A stretch of DNA of 64,000 nt from JACKHO01 sp041398745 (GCA_041398745.1 JAWKUB010000007.1:124001-188000), one strand, 5' to 3'. Counted from the first letter of the stretch, positions 9,178 through 18,943 are shown. Notes: generated by a model from the letters alone, not told the origin. Translations and numbers: made by a program.

Positions 9178-9309
9178 CTAGAACTTCCAGCCGTAGCTGC
9201 TCAGTTCCAGCGCGAGGAAAATACATCCTGCGGTGAGAGCTGCGACGGAGACAAACAGTAAACCGACATAGATGTCAGGTGTCGGATCCTCAGAGCTTTG
9301 TCGTGACAC
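9178..9309 (-). CDS. Small 43-residue single-pass membrane protein, end of coiled-coil operon
   Basis: The GTG at 9309 is preceded by a strong GGGAGGGAG ribosome-binding site, overlapping the last codons of the upstream gene by 20 bases. The product begins SRQSSEDPTPDIYVG, has one clear membrane helix (GLLFVSVAALTAGCIFLALEL) and ends SYGWKF. Reading the frame further upstream gives a Cys/Trp/Pro-rich shadow of the neighbouring gene, so the GTG is the credible start. A terminator follows directly. The overlap implies translational coupling to the coiled-coil protein, and a role as its small membrane partner is plausible inference. No family recognised. Confidence 0.75.
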   Translation of the reverse strand: MSRQSSEDPTPDIYVGLLFVSVAALTAGCIFLALELSSYGWKF

Positions 9310-10159
9310 TATCTCCCTCCCTAATAATCCCATTCTTGGCAGCGAGGACGACCTCTCCAACTGCGGAATCGGGTTCAATGGACACAATTCGAATCTGCCC
9401 CAGCCATTCTGTTGCAGTTGGATCACTTCCCTTGGGGCGGACAACGTCAAGCACGTGTCCAACCAGAATGCCGTCGTCGCTGCCAATGGTCACGTCAACA
9501 AACTGGACGCGATTTGCCTTGTTCATTTTCCGGTCCTGGACCAGGCCTTCAACTGGCGGCGGAGGCGATTCCAGACGATCTACTTCACGCGGATCGGTTG
9601 GCAATTTGTAGGCCGTAACGATTTTTTCCAGGAACGCTGATTTCTCCAGCAGTTCGTTGTACCGAGTGACCAGTTGGTCGTATTCGGTCGTCTTGCCGAA
9701 CAGCTCATCTTTCAGTTGGCGATTCTCTGCGGAAGCCGTGTCGAGGCGGTTCTGAACCTTCTTGTTCTCAATCCGTTGCTGTTCCGCTTCCCGCTGACGG
9801 AAGTCTGCTTCGTCAGATTTGGACTCGGCGAGACCTGTCTGCGTGTCACGTTGCTGTTCGAGCAGGTTGTTTCGCTCGTTCATGACACCAAGCTGGGTTT
9901 CAAATCCTTTTGCCTTGGCCTGAAAGTCAACCGCGCGTTGCTCGGCGACTTGGATCTTGGCATTCAAATCGGTCTTGGCCTTGGCCAGTTCGTCCTGGGC
10001 GGCACTAAGTTCCGACGTGCGATCCGACAGCTGCGCAGCGACTCCGTCATGCCTGCCTTTCCAGTTCTGGTGCATTTGAAACACTGCCCCGGCAAACGCC
10101 ATGAACAGCACGCTCATGATCACTTGAACGACGACAAGGATTTTTCCGACGTATGACAT
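9290..10159 (-). CDS. Membrane-anchored coiled-coil protein with a beta-rich C-terminal domain
   Basis: 289 residues from ATG 10159, which is preceded by GGAG at a workable distance. Residues about 5-26 are a membrane anchor and about 35-180 a long coiled coil rich in Glu, Gln, Lys and Ala. The C-terminal region (about 195-290) is a compact beta domain with repeated glycine turns, D-V-T-I-G-S-D-D-G-I-L-V-G-H-V-L-D-V and later I-x-x-G-D-S-V. This anchor, coiled coil and beta-barrel order recalls MreC-like or FlgT-C-like proteins; the resemblance is at pattern level only. It overlaps the 43-residue gene and shares its design with the proteins at 10256 and 11520. Confidence 0.8.
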   Translation of the reverse strand: MSYVGKILVVVQVIMSVLFMAFAGAVFQMHQNWKGRHDGVAAQLSDRTSELSAAQDELAKAKTDLNAKIQVAEQRAVDFQAKAKGFETQLGVMNERNNLLEQQRDTQTGLAESKSDEADFRQREAEQQRIENKKVQNRLDTASAENRQLKDELFGKTTEYDQLVTRYNELLEKSAFLEKIVTAYKLPTDPREVDRLESPPPPVEGLVQDRKMNKANRVQFVDVTIGSDDGILVGHVLDVVRPKGSDPTATEWLGQIRIVSIEPDSAVGEVVLAAKNGIIREGDSVTTKL

Positions 10160-10255
10160 CACCTGCTCCTGCCTGGGGAGGCAACCTGTTGTCCAGTCAT
10201 CCTGGAGGAATGCGGACGGAACCTGACTTCTGAAAACGTTGACAACATCAAAAGG

Positions 10256-10915
10256 TTAGCTGCCAAGTCGCTCCTTCAACTGCTCGTTACGATCCGTCGC
10301 ACGCTGCAAATCACCATTTATCTGCTGTTGCAGATTTTCAAGCTGCGTTTCAATTTGCTGGAGACGGAAAATATCCGTCTTCAGTTCTTCTACCTGCTGT
10401 TTCAAACGAAACACATCGCCACGTCGACGGGCGAGTTCGAGTTCGAGTTGCTGGGACTTCGCCGTGGCGGCAATGACGTCGGAAGAGGTCTTCTGTTCTT
10501 CCGCAGTAATTGTCGCCAGGTATTCCCGATTCTTATCTTCAAAGGCTTTTAGAGCAGCGTCGTCGGCAGCTGAAAGAGCAACCAGTTCTTCAATTTTGGT
10601 CTGCATTTCAGCTTGCTGTTGCTGATTAAACTGAACCTGCTGCTTGTTCGTCTGGTCGATTTCTCCCAAAACCTTCACGATGACATCCAGCACGTTTTCG
10701 GAGGTCCCAACGCTACTGCCGTCAATTCCTCGCTTCGCTTCCCATTGAGTTCCCCCGACCTGCTTGGAAACGGCGTAGCCATCGAACAGCGGATCGTCCA
10801 GAACTCGCAATTTGTCAGGTTCCCCGAAGGTCGTTGCAATGGCAAAACCGACGAAGGCAATACTGCCGACCGCGAGGAAGACGGCGAGCACTTTGCTGAT
10901 TCGCGTAAGGGTCAT
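10256..10915 (-). CDS. Membrane-anchored coiled-coil protein, unknown function
   Basis: 219 residues. MTLTRISK is followed by one membrane helix (about residues 9-30). A short globular stretch of about 55 residues follows, and residues about 85-219 are an uninterrupted heptad-rich coiled coil very high in Gln, Glu and Leu. There is no C-terminal beta domain. It is the first gene of a minus-strand unit of three, all anchored by a single N-terminal helix. It is divergent from the related 520-residue protein, with about 600 bases between the starts. Length and layout fit a periplasmic filament or spacer role, but that is inference. Confidence 0.75.
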   Translation of the reverse strand: MTLTRISKVLAVFLAVGSIAFVGFAIATTFGEPDKLRVLDDPLFDGYAVSKQVGGTQWEAKRGIDGSSVGTSENVLDVIVKVLGEIDQTNKQQVQFNQQQQAEMQTKIEELVALSAADDAALKAFEDKNREYLATITAEEQKTSSDVIAATAKSQQLELELARRRGDVFRLKQQVEELKTDIFRLQQIETQLENLQQQINGDLQRATDRNEQLKERLGS

Positions 10916-11519
10916 TGAACGGGAATCCGAGTTGAAGGGATTGGGCTAATTGCTCCAACTGAAATGGTACGATGGCCAAACAGCAGGTGTCAACGATTTT
11001 GCGCATTCCGGGAGCGATTGGGGGCTCTCAAATGCACACTCTGCGATCATCGACCAATTTGGCTCCCTTTTCCCGGTTCATTCAGACGAACGGCCGGTTG
11101 GAGGGCCAATTGACTGCGACCGGATCGGTTGTAGCGGTTGCACGACCGGGCGTGGTCAACGTCGAAATGGGTGAATTGAGTTGTTGGATTGCATCGGTTT
11201 CCGTTTTGCATAGCGAGCCGATTCCCCCGATTGGTTCTTGACTCACTTCCGTGGTCCAATAGACTGATTATTACGGTAGTTGCGACAAACTCATCTGACG
11301 GACGTCATGACAAAGGTGACGATTACTCCACCTGAGGTAGTGCTGCTGAAGTCGGAGAGTGTGTCGAAACGAAGATGAAGGTAGGGTCCCTCTATTTCTA
11401 CCGTTATGTTTTGATGGTGGTGTGGAGGACCTGTTGTTCGTGGTGCCGAAGGACCGACGCACCTGCCGAGTTTAATCTTTTGAAAAGTCGAACTCTTCTT
11501 ATCCCACTGGGAATTCCAC
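10916..11519. other. Divergent intergenic region between coiled-coil genes
   Basis: 604 bases containing the promoters of both divergent units. Short open frames exist on both strands (for example plus 10972-11241), but they lack a ribosome-binding site and resemble no protein I know. No convincing promoter pair or stable hairpin was found. Confidence 0.5.
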
Positions 11520-13082
11520 ATGGCAGCGTCATCTAACAAACCAACCGCGGTTCACTTCGCTTTGGCATTCTTTGTGACCACCACTCTCATTCTGGCTGTG
11601 GTTTGTTACCTCAATGCCAAGGAGTTGTCGAAGGTTACAGCCGACGCAAACACCGCTCGCGACGAAGCGACAAAGAACAAGAACGAGTTTGACAAGCTGT
11701 TCGACGAAGTCGATTCACTACGTCGCGTGCTTGGATACCAGGGACCTATCGGGGCCCCCACGGACAATCCCGAACAGTCGGAAGCGGGCACTATTCAAAA
11801 GCAACTTCACACCGATTTGAATTTGCACGGTCGCTCATTGGTGCAGCCTTCACCGACAACTCCAAGTGTCGCTGAAACATTGCTGGCAATGCGCACCGAA
11901 CTCGATTCCAAAATCGCCGAGGTGGGTCAGTTGCAAAGTTCCGTAACGAATGCAGAAAGTCGTCTTCAGCAGGAAACAGAGTCGCACCGACAGGAGCGTT
12001 CGAAAATCCAGGCCTCTCAAATGGACTCTGAAAAGCAGCGCCAGGATAAGGTGCTGGAGCAGAACGAAATTCTGACTGCGAAAGATGATGAAATTGAGAA
12101 GCTCGCCAATCAGTATCGCCAGACCCTTGTTGAGAAAGAGCAAATTGGCGATGAACTGAAACGCGTTCGCAAAGAGAAGGACGAAGAGATTGCTCAGTTG
12201 GTCGAACGAGTGGTCTTCTTGACAAACCGTCTCGCGAAGATTGAAAACATCAGTTTTGAAATCCCCGACGGAGAAGTCGTTCGCGTCATCAGTGGGAGCA
12301 ATGGAAAGGTTTGGATCAACCTCGGAGAACTGGATGGGCTGCGTCGCCAGACGTCATTCAGTGTCTATGTCAGCAATCATGACGGAATGGCTCGTGAAAA
12401 CCGCGACGTTAAAGCGAAAATCGAAGTCATTGAAGTCCTGGAGGACCATCTCTCGGTTGCCCGGATTATCTGGGAAGACGAATCCCGTCCAATCAAAGAT
12501 GGCGATCCAATCTATACGCCGCTGTGGACGGCCGGTCAAAAGGAGTACTTCGCTTTTGTTGGCGGCATTGACATTAATGGCGATGGAAAGTCTGACCGTG
12601 AACTGCTCCGAGGTCTTCTGGCGAATGTGGGGGCGGTAATCGACTTGGAAATTGATGACCACGGAGAGCGAGTTCCTGCCGATGGCCAAATGTCCGTCCG
12701 CACCAAGTTCCTGGTGCTGGGCGACATTCCCGACCCAGTTGACGTACCCAGCTTCGAGACCGAGCGACGAGCTGAAATCGCCAAGATTCAGGCTGAGTAC
12801 AAAGACTTGGAAGAGCAGGCCCTGCGGACTGGTATCCGTGTCGTGCATCTTTCCGACTTCCTGACCTGGGCTGGCATTTCTCCACAAGAGCGACTCTTCC
12901 TCCCCGGTGATGAGCGAGGATTTGTCTTAAAGTCTGGAGCACACAGCCAGGGGGTTGGTGAAGAGGTCGGTTCGAGCCGCCTCTCGTCTGGTCAGGTGTC
13001 CGATTTCTACAACAAACGCAGCACCGGTCAGAAAGTTTCTGAAGGACAGAACAGCGCCATTTTCGGTGGTGGAACGCGTTAA
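11520..13082 (+). CDS. Large membrane-anchored coiled-coil protein with C-terminal globular domains
   Basis: 520 residues. Residues about 13-33 are a membrane anchor. Coiled coil runs about 35-65 and 120-240. A beta-rich domain at about 245-340 contains G-x-V-W-I-N-L-G-E-L-D-G-L-R and ends I-K-D-G-D-P-I-Y, matching in pattern the terminal domain of the 289-residue neighbour. Residues about 345-420 hold G-G-I-D-I-N-G-D-G-K-S-D and T-K-F-L-V-L-G-D, suggesting a small alpha/beta, possibly BRCT-like, fold; this is tentative. The tail is Ser/Gly-rich. It is divergent from the other two coiled-coil genes, so the three probably work together at the cell envelope. Confidence 0.8.
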   Translation: MAASSNKPTAVHFALAFFVTTTLILAVVCYLNAKELSKVTADANTARDEATKNKNEFDKLFDEVDSLRRVLGYQGPIGAPTDNPEQSEAGTIQKQLHTDLNLHGRSLVQPSPTTPSVAETLLAMRTELDSKIAEVGQLQSSVTNAESRLQQETESHRQERSKIQASQMDSEKQRQDKVLEQNEILTAKDDEIEKLANQYRQTLVEKEQIGDELKRVRKEKDEEIAQLVERVVFLTNRLAKIENISFEIPDGEVVRVISGSNGKVWINLGELDGLRRQTSFSVYVSNHDGMARENRDVKAKIEVIEVLEDHLSVARIIWEDESRPIKDGDPIYTPLWTAGQKEYFAFVGGIDINGDGKSDRELLRGLLANVGAVIDLEIDDHGERVPADGQMSVRTKFLVLGDIPDPVDVPSFETERRAEIAKIQAEYKDLEEQALRTGIRVVHLSDFLTWAGISPQERLFLPGDERGFVLKSGAHSQGVGEEVGSSRLSSGQVSDFYNKRSTGQKVSEGQNSAIFGGGTR

Positions 13083-13125
13083 TCACCTTCCGTCACCATG
13101 CGTGACTGTGTCGTGCAAATGGATC

Positions 13126-13169
13126 AAATGGCGATGCCCGGAACCTTCCGGACATCGCCATTTCCTTTT
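13126..13169 (+). terminator. Strong Rho-independent terminator
   Basis: An 18-bp stem with one mismatch (13126-13143 with 13146-13163), loop CC, then CCTTTTG. It lies 44 bases past the stop of the 520-residue coiled-coil gene. The near-perfect symmetry means it could work in either direction, but only the plus strand has a gene ending here. Confidence 0.85.
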
Positions 13170-13317
13170 GTACCGTGTCCAAAGCGCCTTACCTCCCCGA
13201 GTTCTGGAGTGGGGAGGCCGTACATTTGAGAAACTTGGTCGTAGTCGTTAAACCTGCGTTGCGCTTCTTGGTTTCCTGACTTGCATGCCCTTTCTCTTCT
13301 GGTATTGAGCCCAGTTC

Positions 13318-14703
13318 ATGGCTGATTTTGACCTCATTGTTATAGGTGCTGGCCCCGGTGGGTACGTCGCTGCCATACGTGCAGCTCAACTTGGTCAGCG
13401 CGTGGCCTGTGTCGAAAAAGAGCCGCTACTGGGCGGTACGTGCCTGCGCGTCGGTTGTATTCCCAGCAAAGCGCTGCTGGAGTCGAGTCATTTATTAGAA
13501 GAAGCTCTGCAAGGCTTTGGCGGTCGCGGAATTGAATTGAATGGTGTGTCCCTCAATTTGGGACAGGTCATGCAGCACAAAAACCGGGTTGTGCAGACGC
13601 TGGGCGGCGGTATCGATGCTCTGTTTCGCAAGAACAAAATCAAGCGATTGTTTGGACATGCCAAACTGCTGGGCGGCGGGAAGGTTGCCGTCTTAGGAAA
13701 AGACGGCCCACAGGAGTTCTCAGCCAAACACATCTTGGTTGCTACCGGTAGCCAGCCTTCCAGCTTGCCTGGCATTGAACTGGACGGAAATCGAATCGGA
13801 ACCAGCACCGAAGCGCTCACTTATGACAGTGTGCCGAAGCATCTGGTGGTCATTGGTGCCGGCTATATCGGGCTGGAAATGGGAACTGTCTGGCGGCGGT
13901 TTGGCGCGAAAGTCACCGTGCTCGAATATCTCGATCGAATCCTGCCGGGAATGGATGGTGAAACGGCCAGTGAGGCACTCAAGCTGTTCAAAAAGCAGGG
14001 GCTGGAATTTCGACTCGGGACTAAGGTAACGGCCGCCAAGGCTCAAGGTGGTGGGGCCATAGTGGAAATCGAAGGTGGAGACCCTCTGAAGTGCGACCGA
14101 GTTCTAGTGTCTGTCGGTCGCCGTCCCAACACGTCCGATTTGGGGCTCGAACAAGCCGGTGTCGAAGTCGATGCTCGAGGGTTCATTAAAGTGAACGGAG
14201 ACTTTAGCACCTCTGTGAACGGAGTTTACGCCATTGGTGACGTCATTGGTGGTCCCATGCTCGCTCACAAAGCGGAAGAAGAGGGAATGGCTTGTGCCGA
14301 AAGGCTTTACACCGGATACGGACACGTGAATTACGGGGTCATTCCCGGAGTGGTCTACACGGAACCTGAAATCGCGACAGTGGGCTATTCTGAGGAACAG
14401 TTGAAAGAGCAGGGGACGGAGTACAAGAAGGGCGTCTTCCCGTTTATGGCCAACGGTCGCTCCCGCGCGAGCGGGCACGGTGAGGGGATGGTGAAGGTGC
14501 TGGCTCATGCCCAGACCGACCGAATTCTCGGCGTGCACATAATTGGTACCAACGCCGGGGAACTCATCGCCGAAGCCGCTGTCGCCATGGAGTTTGGGGC
14601 GAGTAGTGAAGACCTGGCCCGCTGCTGCCACGCCCATCCGACACTTGCCGAAGCATTGAAAGAGGCGGCACTTGCCGTTGAGAAACGGGCAATCCACTTC
14701 TAA
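13318..14703 (+). CDS. lpdA: Dihydrolipoyl dehydrogenase (E3)
   Basis: 461 residues. Reoxidises dihydrolipoamide on lipoylated carriers of 2-oxoacid dehydrogenases and the glycine cleavage system, using FAD and NAD+. Residues 10-15 form the FAD-binding GxGxxG, C42 and C47 form the redox disulfide in G-G-T-C-L-R-V-G-C-I-P-S-K, a second GxGxxG for NAD lies near 178-183, and the catalytic H-x-H-P-T dyad motif is near residue 439. Length is normal. The partner E1 and E2 genes are not adjacent, but the glycine cleavage genes at 61.4 kb need this activity. The ATG at 13318 fits the family N-terminus exactly. Confidence 0.95.
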   Translation: MADFDLIVIGAGPGGYVAAIRAAQLGQRVACVEKEPLLGGTCLRVGCIPSKALLESSHLLEEALQGFGGRGIELNGVSLNLGQVMQHKNRVVQTLGGGIDALFRKNKIKRLFGHAKLLGGGKVAVLGKDGPQEFSAKHILVATGSQPSSLPGIELDGNRIGTSTEALTYDSVPKHLVVIGAGYIGLEMGTVWRRFGAKVTVLEYLDRILPGMDGETASEALKLFKKQGLEFRLGTKVTAAKAQGGGAIVEIEGGDPLKCDRVLVSVGRRPNTSDLGLEQAGVEVDARGFIKVNGDFSTSVNGVYAIGDVIGGPMLAHKAEEEGMACAERLYTGYGHVNYGVIPGVVYTEPEIATVGYSEEQLKEQGTEYKKGVFPFMANGRSRASGHGEGMVKVLAHAQTDRILGVHIIGTNAGELIAEAAVAMEFGASSEDLARCCHAHPTLAEALKEAALAVEKRAIHF

Positions 14704-14756
14704 GTTGAATTGGGTTGACGACACTAAGGCGAGGTACGTAAGCTTCTCACTCACCA

Positions 14757-14831
<75 letters not shown>

Positions 14832-14840
14832 GGTTTCCAG

Positions 14841-14881
14841 ACGGCCTAATCGGATTTGCCGGTTAGGCCGTTTTCGTTTTT
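14841..14881 (+). terminator. Rho-independent terminator after tRNA-Gly
   Basis: The stem ACGGCCTAA (14841-14849) pairs with TTAGGCCGT (14863-14871) and is followed by TTTTCGTTTTT. Confidence 0.85.
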
Positions 14882-15118
14882 CCAGTGTGTGACTCCAGTG
14901 CCTCCACAGGGGGCTAAGCTGTGACAATGGCATTGGTTGCGTCATATGGCGGTGTCTGGTTCGGGAAGAACTGGTGAATCACCACCTCATGGAAGAATCG
15001 TGGTGCGTGGTGGATGACATCTTCGACGCGAAGAGTTATCCTTAACGATTCGCCATTGCTGTTTGAGAATCAGGCGAACAAGAAAAAAGTCTTCGGTTGC
15101 GATTGAAGGAATGTAGGC

Positions 15119-16618
15119 GTGTCAGATCAGGATCAAGAAGAAGTCGTTGATGAGTCCGGCGTTGCGACGGTCAACGAAGAGGGCGGCAGCGACGAAGAAT
15201 CAACGTCGAAGATGGATTTGAACGTCGCCATTGACGACGTTGGTCCATGCAAAAAACACATTCGCGTCACCGTACCGCGCGAAGCCATTGACGAAGTTTT
15301 CGAGGAAATGCTCGAGGACTACACCGAACGTGCCGAGGTCCCGGGCTTCCGTGCCGGCCACGTTCCTGCGGAACTCGTTCGTAAGCGGTTCAAGAAAGAA
15401 CTGCAGGAACAGGTCAAGCAGAAGGTGCTCATGCAGAGTCTGGAGCAGCTCGGCACAGAAGCCGATTTGGATCCCATTAATGAGCCAAATCTCGACCTCG
15501 ATGCCATCGACATTCCCGAAGAAGGGGACTTCGAATACGAATTCGACGTCGAGGTACGTCCGCAATTCGACCTGCCCGATTACCTCGGACTGAAAATCGA
15601 TCGTCCCTCCCGCGAAATCGCCGATGGGGACGTCGACGCCTACGTCAACGAATTCATTGAGCAGTACGGAAAGCTGGTCCCTGTCGAGACGGCTGTGTCG
15701 GCTGACGATTTCGTCACCGTTGACATTCATTTCTCGCACAACGGCAAGCCACTGTCGCACCTGAAGGACTACTCAATTCGCGTGCGTCCGACGGTTCGAT
15801 TCCAGGACGCCGAACTGTCCGGCTTCGACAAGCTCATGGTCGGTGCCAACATCGACGAAACACGTGAAGCCGATTTGACGGTTTCCATGGAAGCCGACAC
15901 AGTGGCCCTGCGGGGCGAGACGGTTCACGCCAAAATCAAGGTACTGGACGTCAAGCGTCTTGAAACGCCAGAGCTCGACGAAGAGTTCCTGGGCCGCCTG
16001 GGAGTTGATGATGTCGAAGCCCTGCAAAGCCAGGTTCGGAACATGCTCGAACGTCAGGTGAAGTACGAGCAGCGTCAGTCGTGCCGCCGTCAGGTTATGG
16101 AGAAAATCACCGACTCGGCCACTTGGGATTTGCCGGAAGATTTGCTGGCGCGACAGGTCGACAATGCACTGCGTCGCGAAATACTCGAAATGCAGCAGGC
16201 AGGGTTCACCACCGAACAAATTCGCGCTCGTGAAAACGACCTGCGTCAGCGTTCGGTTAGCATGACTCGTCAGAACCTGAAGGAGCACTTTGTCCTCGAT
16301 AAAATCGCAGACAAAGAAGACATCAACGTCACCGATCAGGACATCGACATCGAAATCATGATGATGGCCATGCAGCGCGGCGAGAATCCTCGCCGTGTTC
16401 GTGCCCGTCTTGCCAAGAGTGGTATGATCGACAACCTGCAGGCTCAAATCCGTGAGCGGAAAGCAGTTGACGTCATCCTCGACAGTGCCGAGTTCAACGA
16501 CGTTCCCATGGATCCTCCTACCGAGAACTCCATTACTGCCGTGAACCGCTCGGTTTGCAAGCAGGTTCAAGGTGCCGATACCGACTCCGGCGTCGAAGAC
16601 GAAGGCGACGACGAGTAA
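15119..16618 (+). CDS. tig: Trigger factor (ribosome-associated chaperone / prolyl isomerase)
   Basis: 499 residues from a GTG start, with AAGGA upstream. It binds the ribosome exit tunnel and shields nascent chains. The N-terminal domain begins after an unusual acidic leader of about 30 residues and includes the ribosome-docking loop G-F-R-A-G-H-V-P. A central FKBP-type isomerase region follows (about 195-285), then the helical C-terminal chaperone arms. The extreme C-terminus is again acidic (EDEGDDE). The acidic leader is longer than in typical trigger factors. The usual clpP-clpX neighbours are absent; a terminator follows and then lnt. Confidence 0.93.
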   Translation: MSDQDQEEVVDESGVATVNEEGGSDEESTSKMDLNVAIDDVGPCKKHIRVTVPREAIDEVFEEMLEDYTERAEVPGFRAGHVPAELVRKRFKKELQEQVKQKVLMQSLEQLGTEADLDPINEPNLDLDAIDIPEEGDFEYEFDVEVRPQFDLPDYLGLKIDRPSREIADGDVDAYVNEFIEQYGKLVPVETAVSADDFVTVDIHFSHNGKPLSHLKDYSIRVRPTVRFQDAELSGFDKLMVGANIDETREADLTVSMEADTVALRGETVHAKIKVLDVKRLETPELDEEFLGRLGVDDVEALQSQVRNMLERQVKYEQRQSCRRQVMEKITDSATWDLPEDLLARQVDNALRREILEMQQAGFTTEQIRARENDLRQRSVSMTRQNLKEHFVLDKIADKEDINVTDQDIDIEIMMMAMQRGENPRRVRARLAKSGMIDNLQAQIRERKAVDVILDSAEFNDVPMDPPTENSITAVNRSVCKQVQGADTDSGVEDEGDDE

Positions 16619-16646
16619 CTCGCCGTCCGCTCAATTTGACAGTTCG

Positions 16647-16687
16647 AATCGCCCGCCAGGCTCATGCTCGGCGGGCGATTCTCTTTT
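16647..16687 (+). terminator. Rho-independent terminator after trigger factor
   Basis: AATCGCCCGCC (16647-16657) pairs with GGCGGGCGATT (16670-16680), a perfect 11-bp stem followed by CTCTTTT. Confidence 0.85.
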
Positions 16688-16810
16688 GCTGGCAAGCGTT
16701 TAAGTCGCCCGCTGGCAAAAGTCACCTTGCGGCAATTGACCGAAACCGCGATTCTTTCCACATCAATTGTCTATCTTTAGAGCAGCCATGCTCTCCTGTT
16801 GTCTTGCGGA

Positions 16811-18658
16811 ATGGATTCCAGCATGTCACCAGCACTCCTCGAACCCCCTGTCGAACCTCGCGTGATTCCCCGTAAGGATACTCAACGGCTCATCGACGAA
16901 GCCCGGAAGACCCGCACTGGTGGGCTTCCCGCATTCGCGCTGGCGACATTGACTTCCATTTCACTTTGGTGCGCTTTTACGCCGCTCGACATTGGTCCAC
17001 TGGCCTGGTTGTCTCTGGTGCCCTTGTTGCAAGTCGCCCGACTTCCTGAGGCTGTGAATCGGCAGTCATTGTTGATGTGGCTCGCCGGGGCTGTCTTCTG
17101 GGTGGCAACGCTCCAGTGGATGCGACTTGGCGATATCTGGATGTATCCCGCCTGGATGGCACATTCGCTTTACCTTGCATGCTATTTCCCGCTGTTCGTC
17201 TGGCTGGTTCAGGTGGCCGTCACGCGGTTTCGAACGCCGCTTGTCATCGCCGCTCCCGTTGTCTGGGTAGGACTCGAATTCCTGCGAGGCCATTTGTTTA
17301 CCGGCTTCTCCTGGTACCTGCTCGGACACACGCAACACAACTGGGTGAACCTCATTCAAATCAGCGATTTGTGCGGCGGGTATCTCGTCAGCTTCGTTAT
17401 TGTGCTGGTGAACGCCGCCCTGGCCCAAATGGTGCCGGTTGAATGGCTGAAGTACTGTGGACTGGTCCGGGCAGAAGTCACGCTGCCCGAGTCCGGTTGG
17501 TCGACGCCCCGTTTCCGCACGATTTCCATTGTCGTGGCTGTTGCTGCCGTGGGACTTTCGGTTGGTTATGGCGTGCTGCGACGCGCACAACTGCCGTTCG
17601 AGCCGGGGCCACGTGTCGCGCTCATTCAGGGGAATTTCCCGGCAACGACGAAACCCCTTTCGGCGGCGGACTACGAAGAAACCTACCGCATGTATGATGC
17701 ACTCACCGGCATGAGCGTGAAGCACCGGCCCGACGTCGTCGTCTGGCCAGAGGCCATGTTCCGCTGGCCACTCCTTAGCGTCGATGCGGAACTCTCTGAC
17801 GACCAACTCACCGCCATGAACCTCGATCCCAAAATGTGGCGCGACAAGCGGACGAGAGAAGCACTGGAAGACCTCTCTGGAAAAGCCAACGCGGCCCTCA
17901 TCCTGGGTATTCCTGCGGCAGAAGCCAAACCGGGGCAAATTGACAGCTATAACTCCGCCGTGTTCGTTTCTCCTCAAGACGGTGTTAACGGACGTTACGA
18001 CAAAATCCACCTCGTACCGTTTGGCGAGTACATTCCGCTGAGTCGTACACTGCCGTTTCTCAATTCCATTATGCCCTACGGTGCCGGCGGTGGAATGAAA
18101 TCTGGCGAACAGGTCCATGTGTTCGAATATGGGGAATGGCGTTTCGTTCCCAATATCTGCTTCGAAGACACGGTGCCCCATTTGGTGCGGTCCATGGTGA
18201 ATGCCGGAAGTGCTGACGGCGCTGACGTCGACGTGCTCGTGAACATGAGTAACGACGGCTGGTTTCACGGATCAAGTGAGCACGACCAGCATTTGATTTC
18301 CGCTTCGTTTCGTTGTGTCGAGACGCGCGTCCCCATGGTGCGGGCGGCCAACATGGGAATTTCCGCCATCATCGACGGTGATGGAGTCATCCGCGAACCG
18401 GAAGTCTTTCTCGACCGCGACGCTGAACACGAAGAACGCACGGCGTATCAATCCATCCGCAATCCCCGTACAGGCCGATTCCACCGCCAGTTGAACGCAG
18501 CCCTCGTGTCGACTGTTCCTCTCGACAAACGCGGCAGCCTGTATGTAGCTGGCGGCGACTGGTTCGCCCTCATTTGCCTCATCTGCTGCGCCTCCATTGT
18601 CCTCCACAGCCTCTGGCAACGCTTCGGAAAACGCGCCGTCGAATCGCAGAGCGTTTGA
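16811..18658 (+). CDS. lnt: Apolipoprotein N-acyltransferase
   Basis: 615 residues from ATG 16811; ATG 16823 is an alternative, and a TTG at 16799 also opens the frame. Transfers the third acyl chain to the N-terminal cysteine of lipoproteins in the inner membrane. After about 40 soluble residues come six to seven membrane helices (about 40-265), then a nitrilase-like periplasmic domain, then a last membrane helix near the C-terminus. The catalytic triad is visible as E314 (WPEAMF), K398 ([11 protein letters not shown]) and C450 (NICFED). Its presence implies a diderm envelope with mature lipoproteins. It is longer than the roughly 510 residues of E. coli, mainly at the N-terminus and in the loop after E314. 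Confidence 0.93.
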   Translation: MDSSMSPALLEPPVEPRVIPRKDTQRLIDEARKTRTGGLPAFALATLTSISLWCAFTPLDIGPLAWLSLVPLLQVARLPEAVNRQSLLMWLAGAVFWVATLQWMRLGDIWMYPAWMAHSLYLACYFPLFVWLVQVAVTRFRTPLVIAAPVVWVGLEFLRGHLFTGFSWYLLGHTQHNWVNLIQISDLCGGYLVSFVIVLVNAALAQMVPVEWLKYCGLVRAEVTLPESGWSTPRFRTISIVVAVAAVGLSVGYGVLRRAQLPFEPGPRVALIQGNFPATTKPLSAADYEETYRMYDALTGMSVKHRPDVVVWPEAMFRWPLLSVDAELSDDQLTAMNLDPKMWRDKRTREALEDLSGKANAALILGIPAAEAKPGQIDSYNSAVFVSPQDGVNGRYDKIHLVPFGEYIPLSRTLPFLNSIMPYGAGGGMKSGEQVHVFEYGEWRFVPNICFEDTVPHLVRSMVNAGSADGADVDVLVNMSNDGWFHGSSEHDQHLISASFRCVETRVPMVRAANMGISAIIDGDGVIREPEVFLDRDAEHEERTAYQSIRNPRTGRFHRQLNAALVSTVPLDKRGSLYVAGGDWFALICLICCASIVLHSLWQRFGKRAVESQSV

Positions 18659-18687
18659 TGCAGAATCTTCATGGGTTTGCACCGTCT

Positions 18688-18717
18688 TTGTGAGCCGAAG
18701 GCCGTGAGGCCTCGGGG
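18688..18717 (+). repeat. Family B dispersed repeat, short copy
   Basis: TTGTGAGCCGAAGGCCGTGA plus GGCCTCGGGG matches 8902-8931 with one or two differences. It lies 30 bases after the lnt stop, and the GGCC-rich inverted part could also help end the transcript. Confidence 0.75.
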
Positions 18718-18790
18718 CAGCGCTATTGAGGTTGTTGGCCAACAGGCCAGATGAGGGGGCCGAACGTTGCCAGGTCTTCAATTCTGTGTT

Positions 18791-18829
18791 GGGTGGCGGC
18801 ATGCGCCCAGCGAAGCGGAAGTACCCGAA
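18791..18829 (+). repeat. Family C repeat, copy 1
   Basis: GGGTGGCGGCATGCGCCCAG followed by CGAAGCGGAAGTACCCGAA. A second copy with about five changes lies at 18876-18913. The GGGT...ACCC ends and GGCG...CGCCC core make it partly self-complementary. Confidence 0.75.
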
Positions 18830-18875
18830 CGCCCCCCATTGCCAGATTCACTCCCTATCCGGTTATAATGCCGCA

Positions 18876-18913
18876 GGGTGGCGGCGTGCGCCCTGCGTAG
18901 CAGAAGCACCCGA
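18876..18913 (+). repeat. Family C repeat, copy 2
   Basis: Direct imperfect copy of 18791-18829, 85 bases downstream. It ends 30 bases before the ATG of the next gene, so it lies in that gene's leader. Confidence 0.75.
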
Positions 18914-18943
18914 TGCAATAAAAGACAACGCGAGGAACACGAA

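Noticed and set aside
10972..11241. Plus-strand open frame of 89 codons between the coiled-coil genes
   Set aside because: No ribosome-binding site, no recognisable pattern, and it lies in the expected promoter region of two divergent units.
18864..18869. Perfect TATAAT box upstream of the exported protein at 18944
   Set aside because: No acceptable -35 element at 16-18 bases; it lies between two family C repeats and may be chance.
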